A stretch of 64,000 nt of DNA from NCBI GenBank assembly GCA_964398185.1, contig CAYNML010000009.1, forward strand, positions 1 through 64,000, read 5' to 3'. Source of the stretch: Fen-1058 sp964398185 (GTDB taxonomy: Bacteria > Chloroflexota > Anaerolineae > Fen-1058). A program made the position numbers and the translations under genes. Below are positions 1 to 7,525 of this stretch, one piece after another. Below the pieces are notes generated by a model. That model did no database searches. It saw only the letters and a program-made list of their open reading frames with translations, and was not told the DNA's origin. Each line of letters starts with the position of its first letter. Positions within the stretch are counted from its first letter, which is position 1.

Positions 1-35
1 AAAATCATGCGTTGCAACAGCGCCAGCGTCTTCAT
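1..35 (-). CDS. 5' end of an unidentified gene (truncated by window edge)
   Basis: Only the first eleven codons are inside the window, reading M-K-T-L-A-L-L-Q-R-M-I. The start is supported by a GGAGG Shine-Dalgarno at 41-45 (complement), five bases before the ATG at 35-33. No stop occurs before the edge. The hydrophobic beginning after a Lys could be a signal peptide or simply a helix, and nothing more can be said. The miniature element at 56-240 lies 20 bp upstream, between this start and whatever promoter drives it. Confidence 0.4.
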   Translation of the reverse strand, partial: MKTLALLQRMI

Positions 36-55
36 ATCAGCCTCCAAAAATCATA

Positions 56-240
56 GGGTCTTCCGACTTTGGCGGGAAACCGTCGGTGCATCGTCATTGC
101 GAGCGCTTCCTGCGAAGCAATCTCCTTTCGACCGGTACTGAGATTGCTTCGTCGCGAACAGCGCTCACCTGCCCCGCGCCGTTGGCGGGGTCGCAATGAC
201 GCACGTTGGTGACAATAATCCCGCTGAACCCGGAAGAGCC
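56..240. mobile_element. 185-bp ISL3-like miniature inverted-repeat element, copy 1
   Basis: This 185-bp unit is identical base for base to 54215-54399. Its ends form an imperfect inverted repeat, about 17 of 22 matching: one end reads GGGTCTTCCGACTTTGGCGG and the other, complemented, GGCTCTTCCGGGTTCAGCGG. It is flanked by a perfect 8-bp direct repeat, AAATCATA at 48-55 and 241-248. Ends beginning GG-TCTTCC with 8-bp target duplications are typical of the ISL3 transposase family, so I infer a non-autonomous element moved by an ISL3-type transposase encoded elsewhere. Its interior contains a GTCATTGCGAG ... CGCAATGAC palindrome related to the repeat at 6236-6359, so that repeat may be nested within it. 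No coding capacity is evident. Confidence 0.85.
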
Positions 241-346
241 AAATCATATTTCGTACTGACGACTTCAGCCGTTCTGCGTCGGCCAGCGACTGAAGCCGCT
301 ACGACGGATGGTGGTGCAATTACTGAGTCTGGTCAAGTGTGGAATG

Positions 347-1663
347 TCACCGCTTGATCAGGGGCAAGTATACTTTAGGTCCCGGTAAACCCAGGGCAAA
401 CAGGTCACATGTGCCCCCGTTGCCCGAGAAGTATAGCAGCCCATCGGCAACGGCGACCTGCGTGGTTTCATAGGCCGCATAACCCAGCGGATAACGCAAC
501 AGCTGCGTGCGCGTGTCCGCGTCAATGGCGTACATGTTCGTGTTGGACAGAAAGTAGATGATCCCGTTCGCCACGGACGGGTTATAGATGTCGGCCAGAC
601 CCGTGTACTTCCAGACCTCAGCACCCGTCGTCGCATCCAGCGCGTAGAGCCACGATTTATCAGGAACGTAGAGCCGCTGCTTGACCGGATCGCAAGCCAG
701 CGTGCTGAGCGTGCTGGACACCGGTTTCTGCCAGGCGATGGTGGGCGAGAGCGGATCGTAAGCGACGATTAATTTGGTAGTGTCGGACCGGTAATTGAAA
801 CTGGCGATCAGCCGGTTGCCGCACAACAAATGATGATCGATGTCGTAATAGTTTTCGGGCGCGGGCCGGTTGTACTTGAGCACAATCGTCCGCGAAATGA
901 CGTTGATCTTCAATAGGTGATCGCCGTGCGACGGATAACCTGGCATAGGCGCATCGGCGATGGCGTACAGCTCAGGCCCGTGCTGCAGCACGTAATCGCC
1001 CTTGAAGCCCACGCCGTCCGTATCGCGCTTCAGCACCCAGGCCACGCTGCCCGTCTGCTTGTGCAGGGCGTACAGCTTGCCGTCGCCGATGAAGGGCGAC
1101 TCGACGAGATAGACCAGGCCGCGCGCTTCGTCGACGGTCACCACGGCCGTATCGTTATAGCCCAGATCAAACGCCAATTCAGCTTCCCACACCTGCGCGC
1201 CGGTCTGCCCATTGACGGCGTACAGGTGCGTCGGATAAGAACCTTCCAGATAGAACACGGTGCCATCTTCAGCGACGGTCGGCTGCGGCGCCCAGGCATA
1301 ATTGCCGTTGCCGAACTGCCACAGTTTTTGACCGGTGCGCGCCTGGTAAGCCGTCAATTTGCTGCCCGCACTGCTGACATACAGCACGCCGTCCCGAATC
1401 GCCGGCGAGCGCGACATGACGCTGAAATAGCCATCGTCACACCCAATGCCCCACTTGCGCTCGAGTGTATTCACATTTGCTGCGCCGATGGCGCTTTCTA
1501 CCGGGTTATAGGCGGTGAAAGCTGCATCAGAGCCAAAATGCGCCCAGCTGGCCGGGCTGGCCGCCGCAGCGCTTCCCCAGACGGCCAGCATTGCGACCAA
1601 TCCCAGACTCACGCAGAGCGCGCCCAGAACCAACAGCCGAGAGAGCCGCTTAGGAGTTGTCAT
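347..1663 (-). CDS. Secreted PQQ-type beta-propeller protein with VYLPLI C-terminal tail
   Basis: The 438-residue product starts with a signal peptide: basic MTTPKRLSRL, a hydrophobic stretch, then Ala-rich GSAAAASPA. Repeats of the type G-x-L-Y-V/A-L-x-A/K-x-T-G-x-x-W run throughout, e.g. TAYQARTGQKLWQFG, YALHKQTGSVAWV and YALDATTGAEVWKYTG. This is the PQQ-like propeller fold, usually a ligand-binding or scaffold domain when no dehydrogenase residues are present. The start at 1663 is preceded by a GGAG about 8 bp upstream; an in-frame upstream ATG at 1813 lacks such a site and would bury the signal peptide. The last residues, KVYLPLIKR, resemble a tail I recall on many Chloroflexi secreted proteins. 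It probably forms a two-gene operon with the zinc-ribbon gene 37 bp upstream. The ligand is unknown. Confidence 0.75.
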   Translation of the reverse strand: MTTPKRLSRLLVLGALCVSLGLVAMLAVWGSAAAASPASWAHFGSDAAFTAYNPVESAIGAANVNTLERKWGIGCDDGYFSVMSRSPAIRDGVLYVSSAGSKLTAYQARTGQKLWQFGNGNYAWAPQPTVAEDGTVFYLEGSYPTHLYAVNGQTGAQVWEAELAFDLGYNDTAVVTVDEARGLVYLVESPFIGDGKLYALHKQTGSVAWVLKRDTDGVGFKGDYVLQHGPELYAIADAPMPGYPSHGDHLLKINVISRTIVLKYNRPAPENYYDIDHHLLCGNRLIASFNYRSDTTKLIVAYDPLSPTIAWQKPVSSTLSTLACDPVKQRLYVPDKSWLYALDATTGAEVWKYTGLADIYNPSVANGIIYFLSNTNMYAIDADTRTQLLRYPLGYAAYETTQVAVADGLLYFSGNGGTCDLFALGLPGPKVYLPLIKR

Positions 1664-1700
1664 TCCGGTTTCTCCTTCTGTGACAAAATGATGTCCACCT

Positions 1701-1946
1701 TCACCAGCCGAGGCTGCCCCCGCAGCTGGGGCAGCCGCCGCGCGTTCGCAACTTCGCCATGCAATCCACGCAGAAGTTGACGCCGCACGACTTACAGGGA
1801 TAAGGCGATCCACTGATCATGGACACTAGATCGCCGCCGCCGTAGATGCCGGACGAAACCTCGCGCAGCGACTTGTCGCATTGATAACAGCGCTCAACGC
1901 CGCGCTGGCCCTGCGCCTGGCCGAACAGTTTTTGCAAGAAACTCAT
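1701..1946 (-). CDS. Small double zinc-ribbon protein
   Basis: The 81-residue product has eight cysteines in four CxxC pairs (C20/C23, C51/C54, C59/C62, C72/C75), enough for two structural zinc sites. There is no signal peptide. The N-terminus (MSFLQKLFGQ) is a short amphipathic stretch and the segment between the first two pairs is Gly/Ser rich. A strong AAGGAGA ribosome site precedes the ATG at 1946. It is the first gene of a pair with the secreted propeller gene. Zinc-ribbon micro-proteins of this sort act as protein- or nucleic-acid-binding adaptors, but the partner cannot be deduced here. It is divergent from the ATPase gene at 2151. Confidence 0.7.
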   Translation of the reverse strand: MSFLQKLFGQAQGQRGVERCYQCDKSLREVSSGIYGGGDLVSMISGSPYPCKSCGVNFCVDCMAKLRTRGGCPSCGGSLGW

Positions 1947-2150
1947 GGTGTATCTCCTTTCACTGGATGAATGTGGGCACTGCCTTCACTGTCTTCAGGT
2001 ATACACCTGTTGCGTCCGCGCTGCTTGATCTTTTCGGCTCAAGTCGTCAACCGCCGCCAACAGTTCTTCAACAGCTTTGTTGAAAAGGCAGGCCACCGGC
2101 GCAAGCGTGCTACAATCGAGGTGGTCCACCTGGCGGCAGGAGGTAGGGTG

Positions 2151-3467
2151 ATGCAGCTGTATAAAGAAGCGACCTTTCCCACGCACTATCGAGCAGCGCC
2201 GGTGCGCCAGATTATGCTGGCGGTGTTTCGCCTGCGCAGCATCACAATCACGGGCGCAGCCGGCATGGGCAAATCCAACGTGGTGCGCTTTATTCTCGCG
2301 CACGCCGAAGCCCGCGCGCGCTATTGGCAGGATCGCGCCGCCGCTTACGTGTTCGCGCACGTGGACGGTGCAGGGCTGGACGAGGTCAGTGAGGCCGCCG
2401 TGCTGCGCGAGCTCGCCGTGGAGCTGGAGCGCGCCGGATTGACGCCGCCATTAGGACCTGCGCCACCGGCTGAAGTCCGCCGCGCTTTCAAGACCCACTG
2501 GCTGAACATTGATCCGCGTCTCAACCTGGCAATCGTCTTTGACGAGTTCGACGCCGCTGCTGCGCGTCTGAACCAGGAATTTTTCAACTACCTGGCGCAC
2601 CTGCGCAACGCCCGGCCGCGCGGCAATGTGTCTTATCTGTTTGTGACCCGCCGGCCCCTGAACAACCTGGGCGGGCTGCAAGAACTGCTGGACGACAGCT
2701 GCGTCGTCGGCCCCTTCGACCGGACGGACGCACTCGACGCGATCGGGCGCGACGCGGTCCGCCTGAGCCGATCGTTCAACGCGCTCGAACGCGATCGCCT
2801 GATCGCGGCCAGCGGCGGACATCCGGGCCTGTTGAAGAACCTGTGCGAAGTGGCCGCGGGCGGCGAACTCGATCTTGAACAACCGCCCGAGGCGATCGCA
2901 CGCCAGAGTTTGCAGTCCGAGAAGATCAGAAGTTTATGCGAGGAACTGTGGCTTGACTTCACGGCGGCCGAGCAGGCGCTGCTGGGACAAGCCGCGCACG
3001 GCGCGCTTAACGCGCGCCAGGCTGCCGACGCCGCCGCGCGCTGGCTGCGGCGCAGTCGCTTGATCGTCGAGACGGCGCCGTCGAGCTACACGGTCTTCAG
3101 TCCGGTATTCGCCGGCTATGTGCGCGAGCAGGCCGCCGCGCAACGCGGTGCGCTACGCATCACGGCCGTCATGCCCAATCAGGCGCGCCTGGAAACAGCG
3201 GCGGCGGCTGAGCAGGTAAGCCTGTCACCCAAATTGTTCGCAGTGTTGGTGGAACTGGTCGAGGCGCGGGGGCAGCTGCTCAGCAACGCGGAACTGATCG
3301 AGCGGGCCTATGGCCGCGAAGCCGCGGGGGTCAGCAACGCTGCCTTATCGCAGATCATCCAGCGGCTGCGCCGCGCGCTCGATCCGATCGCCCGGCGCTT
3401 GCTGCACGACGAAGCCTATACGTGCATCGAGACCATCCGCGACACCGGCTATCGGCTCACAGGTTGA
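2151..3467 (+). CDS. AAA/STAND-type ATPase fused to a C-terminal OmpR-type winged helix
   Basis: The 438-residue product has a P-loop GAAGMGKS near residues 35-42 and a Walker B/DE box AIVFDEFD about 100 residues later, followed by a helical region. The last ~100 residues resemble an OmpR/PhoB winged helix (KLFAVLVELVEARGQLLSNA ... IIQRLRRAL ... DTGYRLTG). The layout, NTPase first and DNA-binding domain last, suggests a nucleotide-switched transcription factor. No sensor repeats follow, so the stimulus is unclear. I chose the ATG at 2151 because AGGAGGT lies six bases upstream; an in-frame start at 1971 would add 60 residues without family resemblance. It is divergent from the zinc-ribbon/propeller pair, which it might regulate. 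It ends two bases before the stop codon of the convergent kinase gene. Confidence 0.75.
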   Translation: MQLYKEATFPTHYRAAPVRQIMLAVFRLRSITITGAAGMGKSNVVRFILAHAEARARYWQDRAAAYVFAHVDGAGLDEVSEAAVLRELAVELERAGLTPPLGPAPPAEVRRAFKTHWLNIDPRLNLAIVFDEFDAAAARLNQEFFNYLAHLRNARPRGNVSYLFVTRRPLNNLGGLQELLDDSCVVGPFDRTDALDAIGRDAVRLSRSFNALERDRLIAASGGHPGLLKNLCEVAAGGELDLEQPPEAIARQSLQSEKIRSLCEELWLDFTAAEQALLGQAAHGALNARQAADAAARWLRRSRLIVETAPSSYTVFSPVFAGYVREQAAAQRGALRITAVMPNQARLETAAAAEQVSLSPKLFAVLVELVEARGQLLSNAELIERAYGREAAGVSNAALSQIIQRLRRALDPIARRLLHDEAYTCIETIRDTGYRLTG

Positions 3468-3469
3468 AG

Positions 3470-4993
3470 CTACAGCTGACTGCACAGCAGGCCGGCGGCC
3501 AGAAACGCGTAACGCTTCTGCCAGCGCTCGCTGGCGCTGCCCGCAAACTGGCCGGGATGATAATAATCGATCGGCAGCGTGGCATTCACCAGGCTGAGGT
3601 AATACGGGCGATAATCCTCACGACTCACATACGCACTGGCCTGGCGGCGAATACGCGCAATCGCCTGCCACGCTTTCGCAAAGCGCTCATCGCTCGCAAC
3701 CTCTTCCGGCGCAGCCGCGAACGAATGACCGTTCGCCGGCCAGCCGCCCTGCAGCAGCGCAGCCTCGAAGATCAAGGCCCGTTTCAGATCGGCCTCGTCG
3801 TATAGCGGGGTCAGCACAAACTTCACATCCGCTTCCAGCCGGGCAAAATCGCGCAGCGTGTGGCCGCGATCGGGATCGAGGTTGTGCCCCGCGCGCTGCG
3901 CCTCAACCGTGCGCGCCGCTGTTAAGCCGTTGCCGGTGTGCGAGAAATCGATGAACCACACCTGCTGGCCGCCGTTGGGATCGATCTCGACCAGGATGTT
4001 GCGCGCGTGCAGATCGCCGTGCACGATCGCGCGGTGCAGCGGCGCGTTGAGCTGTCGCCCCGGCCACGTCTTAAGAAACGCCACCGGATCGTACCAGGGC
4101 AGATCGGGCAGCGGACAGTAACCGGGCCGCAAGTGCGGCTGCAAGCGTTCTGGCAGCGCCGTGAAGTTGATGCGGTATGGATCGGAATCGTCGAGCAGCT
4201 GCTCGGCATGACCGAAAATTTCGTCGCGTTTTGTGAGCAGCAGGTGATACTCGTCGTAGCCGTTGGCCGTTTCGACGCGGCCGCGCTTGTACCAGGCGCT
4301 GCTCAGACAGGCAAACACCTCGTCGATGAGCTTGACCACTTCACCCGCCGTCCGTCCCTGATAAAACTGGTGGAAGCTCTGAATGGCGCTGCGCTGATCC
4401 AACCCGGCAAACAAGTAGGCCACCCCGGCCTGCGCTTCGCACTCGGCGTAGGCGTAAAACTCCGCCGCGCGGCCCAGATGCAGTTTCACGTACCGATCGA
4501 ACTTGTGCCGCTCGTCGGCCAGATCGCGGCGCTCGCCCAGTTTCACGACGACCTGGCGCGGCAGGACGGATCGATCGGCGGCGCGCAACTCGGCCAGCAC
4601 CGAGAGGCTGCCGCCGTACCCGCCCGGCAGCAGTTTCACGTCGATGGCATTCACCTGGGGAGCGTGCTGCATGAATAACTTTTGCAGCAGGCAGATGTGC
4701 TCCGCCTGTTCCAACTGTCGGTGTCCGCGCACGATCGGCACGGCGCTGTCAGCCGGCAGCGCGAGGGGAGTGAGGCGGCTCGCCGCACGCGATCTCCGCC
4801 AGACGACGACGAAAGCGATCAGCAGCAAGCCGCTTTGCAACAGCACCACCCAGGAAGCGATGGGGACGTACCAGAAGTCAAATTCAGGAGCGTACAACAA
4901 CGTCAGAACGAGGGGCACGGCGGCCAACCCCACAAAGCCGATCAACAGGGCTAGCGACACCAGGTTGCTGCTTCCACCGAAGCGTTTACGCAT
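3470..4993 (-). CDS. Membrane-anchored aminoglycoside phosphotransferase-like kinase
   Basis: The 507-residue product begins with two hydrophobic segments (about residues 8-30 and 45-65), placing it in the membrane with the kinase domain presumably cytoplasmic. The C-terminal two thirds carry the APH/choline-kinase signatures HGDLHARNILVE (catalytic Asp and Asn) and WFIDFSHTG (metal-binding Asp), with an upstream VVVKLG lysine. Such kinases phosphorylate hydroxyl groups of small molecules such as sugars, choline or aminoglycosides; membrane-tethered versions are uncommon and the substrate here is unknown. The ATG at 4993 has AGGAGA about 7 bp upstream, better than a start at 5020. It is convergent with the ATPase gene. 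Confidence 0.7.
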   Translation of the reverse strand: MRKRFGGSSNLVSLALLIGFVGLAAVPLVLTLLYAPEFDFWYVPIASWVVLLQSGLLLIAFVVVWRRSRAASRLTPLALPADSAVPIVRGHRQLEQAEHICLLQKLFMQHAPQVNAIDVKLLPGGYGGSLSVLAELRAADRSVLPRQVVVKLGERRDLADERHKFDRYVKLHLGRAAEFYAYAECEAQAGVAYLFAGLDQRSAIQSFHQFYQGRTAGEVVKLIDEVFACLSSAWYKRGRVETANGYDEYHLLLTKRDEIFGHAEQLLDDSDPYRINFTALPERLQPHLRPGYCPLPDLPWYDPVAFLKTWPGRQLNAPLHRAIVHGDLHARNILVEIDPNGGQQVWFIDFSHTGNGLTAARTVEAQRAGHNLDPDRGHTLRDFARLEADVKFVLTPLYDEADLKRALIFEAALLQGGWPANGHSFAAAPEEVASDERFAKAWQAIARIRRQASAYVSREDYRPYYLSLVNATLPIDYYHPGQFAGSASERWQKRYAFLAAGLLCSQL

Positions 4994-5090
4994 GACTTTC
5001 TCCTCAGCCCGGAGACACACGAATCGGTGGAATTCTACATCAAGTAAGCGAGATTGGCCTAATGCACTGTGGCGCTGACGGGCCGCCGCG

Positions 5091-6122
5091 CTACACCGTC
5101 CGCAACACCTCGGTCAACACTTGAATACTGCGCCGATATTCCGACAGCAGAATGTGCTCGTGCGGCGTATGATCGAGATCGGAATCGCCGGGACCATACG
5201 CCACGGTCGGACATTGCCACACCGGCGCAGTGATGTTCATGTCGGACGTACCCGATTTGACCGTGAAGGCGGGCGAGCCGCCGTGCTGCCGGATCGCCGC
5301 CAAAAACGATCGCACCAGCGGCGTGTTCTTCTCCGCCCGATAGGCCGCACACCCCTCGACCATTTTCAATTCGGCGTCTTGCACTTGCTCGCGCACCAAC
5401 GTCTCCACTTCATTCAGGCTGATCCCCAACGGCACACGCAAATTGAATTTCAACTCCGCTGTTTCGACGAAACCATCCGATCGGGAGTTCATGGCACGCA
5501 GCGATGGGATCAATTGATCGAACATCTTCAAGCGCCCGGTATTCCACCGCCCCGATCGATCCAGCACGCGATTCCAGAAACTCACCGCGGCCTGGCAGGC
5601 GCTCTCCACATTGGCCGAAGTGTGCGCCAGCGTGCGCTGCACTTCATACTCGAACCACGCGCTGCCTTTGTAACCCAGCGTCACGCGATCCCAACTGCTC
5701 GGCTCGCCGATGATCAGCATGTCCGGCTTGTAGTGATCGCGCACGAACTGTGCCCCGCGTGAATCGCCTTCTTCGCCCACCGCGCCGATCACCATGAAGC
5801 GATGGCCTTCACGCGCCCCGGCCCGCGCCGTCGCCGCCGCAAAGCAGGCCAGCGGCCCCTTCGCATCGACCGCGCCGCGTCCGTACAGTCGATCGTCTTC
5901 ACGCCGCACCTCGATGAAGCCCGGCACCGTATCGATGTGCCCCAGCATCATCACTTCGCGCGGGCCATCGCCCAGCACGCCGACGGCATTACCGGCCTCA
6001 TCCACGCGCGCCTCAAACCCCGCCGCCCGCATCTGCGCCACGAGGTAATTCACCGCCTCGGCTTCTTGCATGGTCGGGCTATATCTTTGCAGCAAACCCT
6101 CTAACAGTTCGATCTCGTTCAT
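5091..6122 (-). CDS. lysK: [LysW]-lysine/ornithine hydrolase (M20 peptidase)
   Basis: This is the last enzyme of the LysW pathway: it cleaves the gamma-glutamyl link that holds lysine (or ornithine) on the carrier protein LysW. The ~343-residue protein has the M20 metallopeptidase set: LGHIDTVPG (metal-binding His and catalytic Asp), GRGAVDAKGPLA (bridging Asp), GAVGEEGDSRGA (catalytic Glu-Glu) and a late His-containing segment near HTPHEH. The start is taken at 6122 (MNEIELLEGLL), where family similarity begins; ATGs at 6128 and 6146 are also possible and no strong ribosome site settles it. It is the promoter-distal gene of the operon; the 248 bp before it contain two repeat elements, so it may also have its own promoter. 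Confidence 0.88.
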   Translation of the reverse strand: MNEIELLEGLLQRYSPTMQEAEAVNYLVAQMRAAGFEARVDEAGNAVGVLGDGPREVMMLGHIDTVPGFIEVRREDDRLYGRGAVDAKGPLACFAAATARAGAREGHRFMVIGAVGEEGDSRGAQFVRDHYKPDMLIIGEPSSWDRVTLGYKGSAWFEYEVQRTLAHTSANVESACQAAVSFWNRVLDRSGRWNTGRLKMFDQLIPSLRAMNSRSDGFVETAELKFNLRVPLGISLNEVETLVREQVQDAELKMVEGCAAYRAEKNTPLVRSFLAAIRQHGGSPAFTVKSGTSDMNITAPVWQCPTVAYGPGDSDLDHTPHEHILLSEYRRSIQVLTEVLRTV

Positions 6123-6139
6123 AACCATGCCCGCAAGAT

Positions 6140-6201
6140 GATCCACGAATTCTCACGAACAAACACGAATCATTCGTGAGAATTCGTGTGATTCGCGGAT
6201 C
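6140..6201. repeat. Dispersed palindrome, GATCCACGAAT family, copy 1
   Basis: A GATCCACGAATTCTCACGAA arm faces a TTCGTGAGAATTCGTGTG...GCGGATC arm, giving an imperfect hairpin. A second member is at 12130-12197, and shorter relatives containing ATCCGTG units occur near 13012-13047 and 21935-21960. These units sit in gene gaps of the lys operon and, if transcribed, would fold as stem-loops in the mRNA. Confidence 0.75.
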
Positions 6202-6235
6202 GTTTGTTTTCCAAGTCACAAATTGTTACTGCTCA

Positions 6236-6359
6236 ACCGTCATTGCGAGGAGCGCTGTTTGCGACGAAGCAATCTCGTGCTCGACCAGGAGATTGCTTCG
6301 CATCCTTCGACTTCGCAACGAAAAGATGCTGCTTCGCTCAGAATGCTCGCAATGACGGT
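6236..6359. repeat. 124-bp palindromic repeat with perfect 14-bp terminal inverted repeats
   Basis: The unit begins ACCGTCATTGCGAG and ends CTCGCAATGACGGT, an exact 14-bp terminal inverted repeat. Internal arms GAAGCAATCTC and GAGATTGCTTC form a second inverted repeat. It belongs to the GTCATTGCGAG family of small dispersed palindromes found in many environmental bacterial genomes. A related sequence forms the core of the 185-bp element at 56-240 and 54215-54399. I see no clear target duplication here. Confidence 0.85.
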
Positions 6360-6370
6360 GGGTGGAGTAG

Positions 6371-7435
6371 TTACCACAAATTGCCGATGACGCCTCGTGT
6401 AACGTCTCGCGTCGTCGCCGTGCCGCCCAGATCGCGCGGCAGCACTCCCTGCGCGATCGTCGCCTGCACGGCCTTCCGCACCCGATCGGCCTGCGCCCCC
6501 TGCCCGATATGATCCAACAGCAGCGCCGCCGACAAGATTGCCCCAATCGGATTGGCGATGCCCTGCCCGGCAATGTCTGGCGCCGAGCCGTGCACCGGCT
6601 CAAACACGGCAACCTTCCCGCCGATGTTGGCCGACGGCGCGACGCCTAATCCGCCAATCAAGGCACTCGCTTCATCAGAGAGAATATCGCCGAACAGATT
6701 CGTCGTCACGATCACATCAAAGTTCTCCGGATCGCGCACCAGGCGCATTGCCATGGCATCGACGAGCATTTCCTTCACGGCGATCTCAGGATAATCCTTC
6801 GCTACAGCCAGCGCACATTCGCGGAACAGGCCATCGGTCACTTTCAGCACATTGGCTTTGTGGACAATTGTAACGGTTGCTAGTTGCTGGTTGTTAGTTG
6901 CTGGTGAATCGTTCTTACCCGCGGCCAACAACCAACGACCAACAACCCGTTTCTTCGCCTGCTCAAATGCCACGCGCACGATGCGCGTTGAGCCATTGCG
7001 CGTGATCACCCGTTCGGCGATGGCGGTGTCGCCTTCCAATCGTTCACGCCCGGCGTACAATCCTTCGGTGTTTTCGCGCACGATCAGCAGATCGAGATTG
7101 GGCCGTGAGAACTTTCCGGGCAATGACTGCACGGGCCGCAGATTGACGTACAGATCGAACGCCTTCCGCATCGCCAGAATGGGACTGCGATAACCATCCA
7201 CCTTCGTCGAGGGCGACGACGTCGCACCGAACAACGCCACACCGCACGCTTCGATTTCAGCTAATGTTGCATCGGGAATCGCGTTGCTGCTCTGCCTGAA
7301 ATATTCAAATCCCGCGTTGGCTTCGGTGAACTCCAGCCCCAATCCCAACGCCGCCAACACTTCCGCCGCCGCCGGAATCACTTCCTTGCCAACACCATCG
7401 CCGTTGATCAAACAAATCTTCGTCAAGTAACGCAC
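6371..7435 (-). CDS. Homoisocitrate dehydrogenase (isocitrate/isopropylmalate dehydrogenase family)
   Basis: The enzyme oxidatively decarboxylates homoisocitrate to 2-oxoadipate with NAD in the amino-adipate lysine route. The N-terminus ICLINGDGVGKEVIP, the ENTEGLYAG catalytic-Tyr segment, the VHKANVLK catalytic-Lys segment, the DAMAMRLV/NLFGDILSDEA metal-binding Asp segment and the C-terminal PVHGSAPDIAG loop all match the family. The gene can start with GTG at 7435 or with TTG at 7426, which has a GAGGTG six bases upstream; I list the longer form. Residues ~164-186 (GRWLLAAGKNDSPATNNQQL and neighbours) are absent from the family pattern I know and are encoded by a dispersed palindromic repeat at 6875-6947, inserted in frame just before the catalytic Lys strand. 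A role in leucine synthesis is less likely given the lysT/lysU/lysWXYZ neighbours. Confidence 0.88.
   Translation of the reverse strand: MRYLTKICLINGDGVGKEVIPAAAEVLAALGLGLEFTEANAGFEYFRQSSNAIPDATLAEIEACGVALFGATSSPSTKVDGYRSPILAMRKAFDLYVNLRPVQSLPGKFSRPNLDLLIVRENTEGLYAGRERLEGDTAIAERVITRNGSTRIVRVAFEQAKKRVVGRWLLAAGKNDSPATNNQQLATVTIVHKANVLKVTDGLFRECALAVAKDYPEIAVKEMLVDAMAMRLVRDPENFDVIVTTNLFGDILSDEASALIGGLGVAPSANIGGKVAVFEPVHGSAPDIAGQGIANPIGAILSAALLLDHIGQGAQADRVRKAVQATIAQGVLPRDLGGTATTRDVTRGVIGNLW
6875..6947. repeat. Palindromic TTGCTGGTTG/CCAACAACCA repeat inserted in a coding region
   Basis: One arm (6875-6904) is built of GTTGCTAGTTGCTGG units and the other (6924-6947) of CCAACAACCAACGACC units, so the sequence is a palindrome with a short spacer. 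The same unit occurs at 8048-8082 (start of lysU) and as AACAACCAACAACC just before the start codon at 18574. Here it is inside the homoisocitrate dehydrogenase gene and keeps the frame open. Confidence 0.8.
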
Positions 7436-7445
7436 CTCACTCGTA

Positions 7446-7523
7446 AAACGTGAAGCGTAAACCGTAAGACCGCCTTTTGCGCATTATGCTTTACGCATTA
7501 CGCTTTACGCATTACGCATTAAG
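7446..7523. repeat. TTACGCATTACGC simple-sequence repeat
   Basis: Imperfect runs of a CGTAAARCGTAA unit and its complement TTACGCATTACGC fill the gap between lysU and the dehydrogenase gene. The same unit recurs at 10909-10947, 15386-15465, 43578-43602 and 63633-63652, including inside or at the ends of coding regions. Confidence 0.8.
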
Positions 7524-7525
7524 CA

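Noticed and set aside
917..1780. Long open frame on the plus strand opposite the propeller gene
   Set aside because: It has no family resemblance or ribosome site, and is the complement of a gene with clear signal peptide and PQQ repeats.
2080..2116. Promoter for the ATPase-wHTH gene (TTGAAA ... TACAAT)
   Set aside because: The hexamers are 25 bp apart, too far for a sigma-70 promoter.
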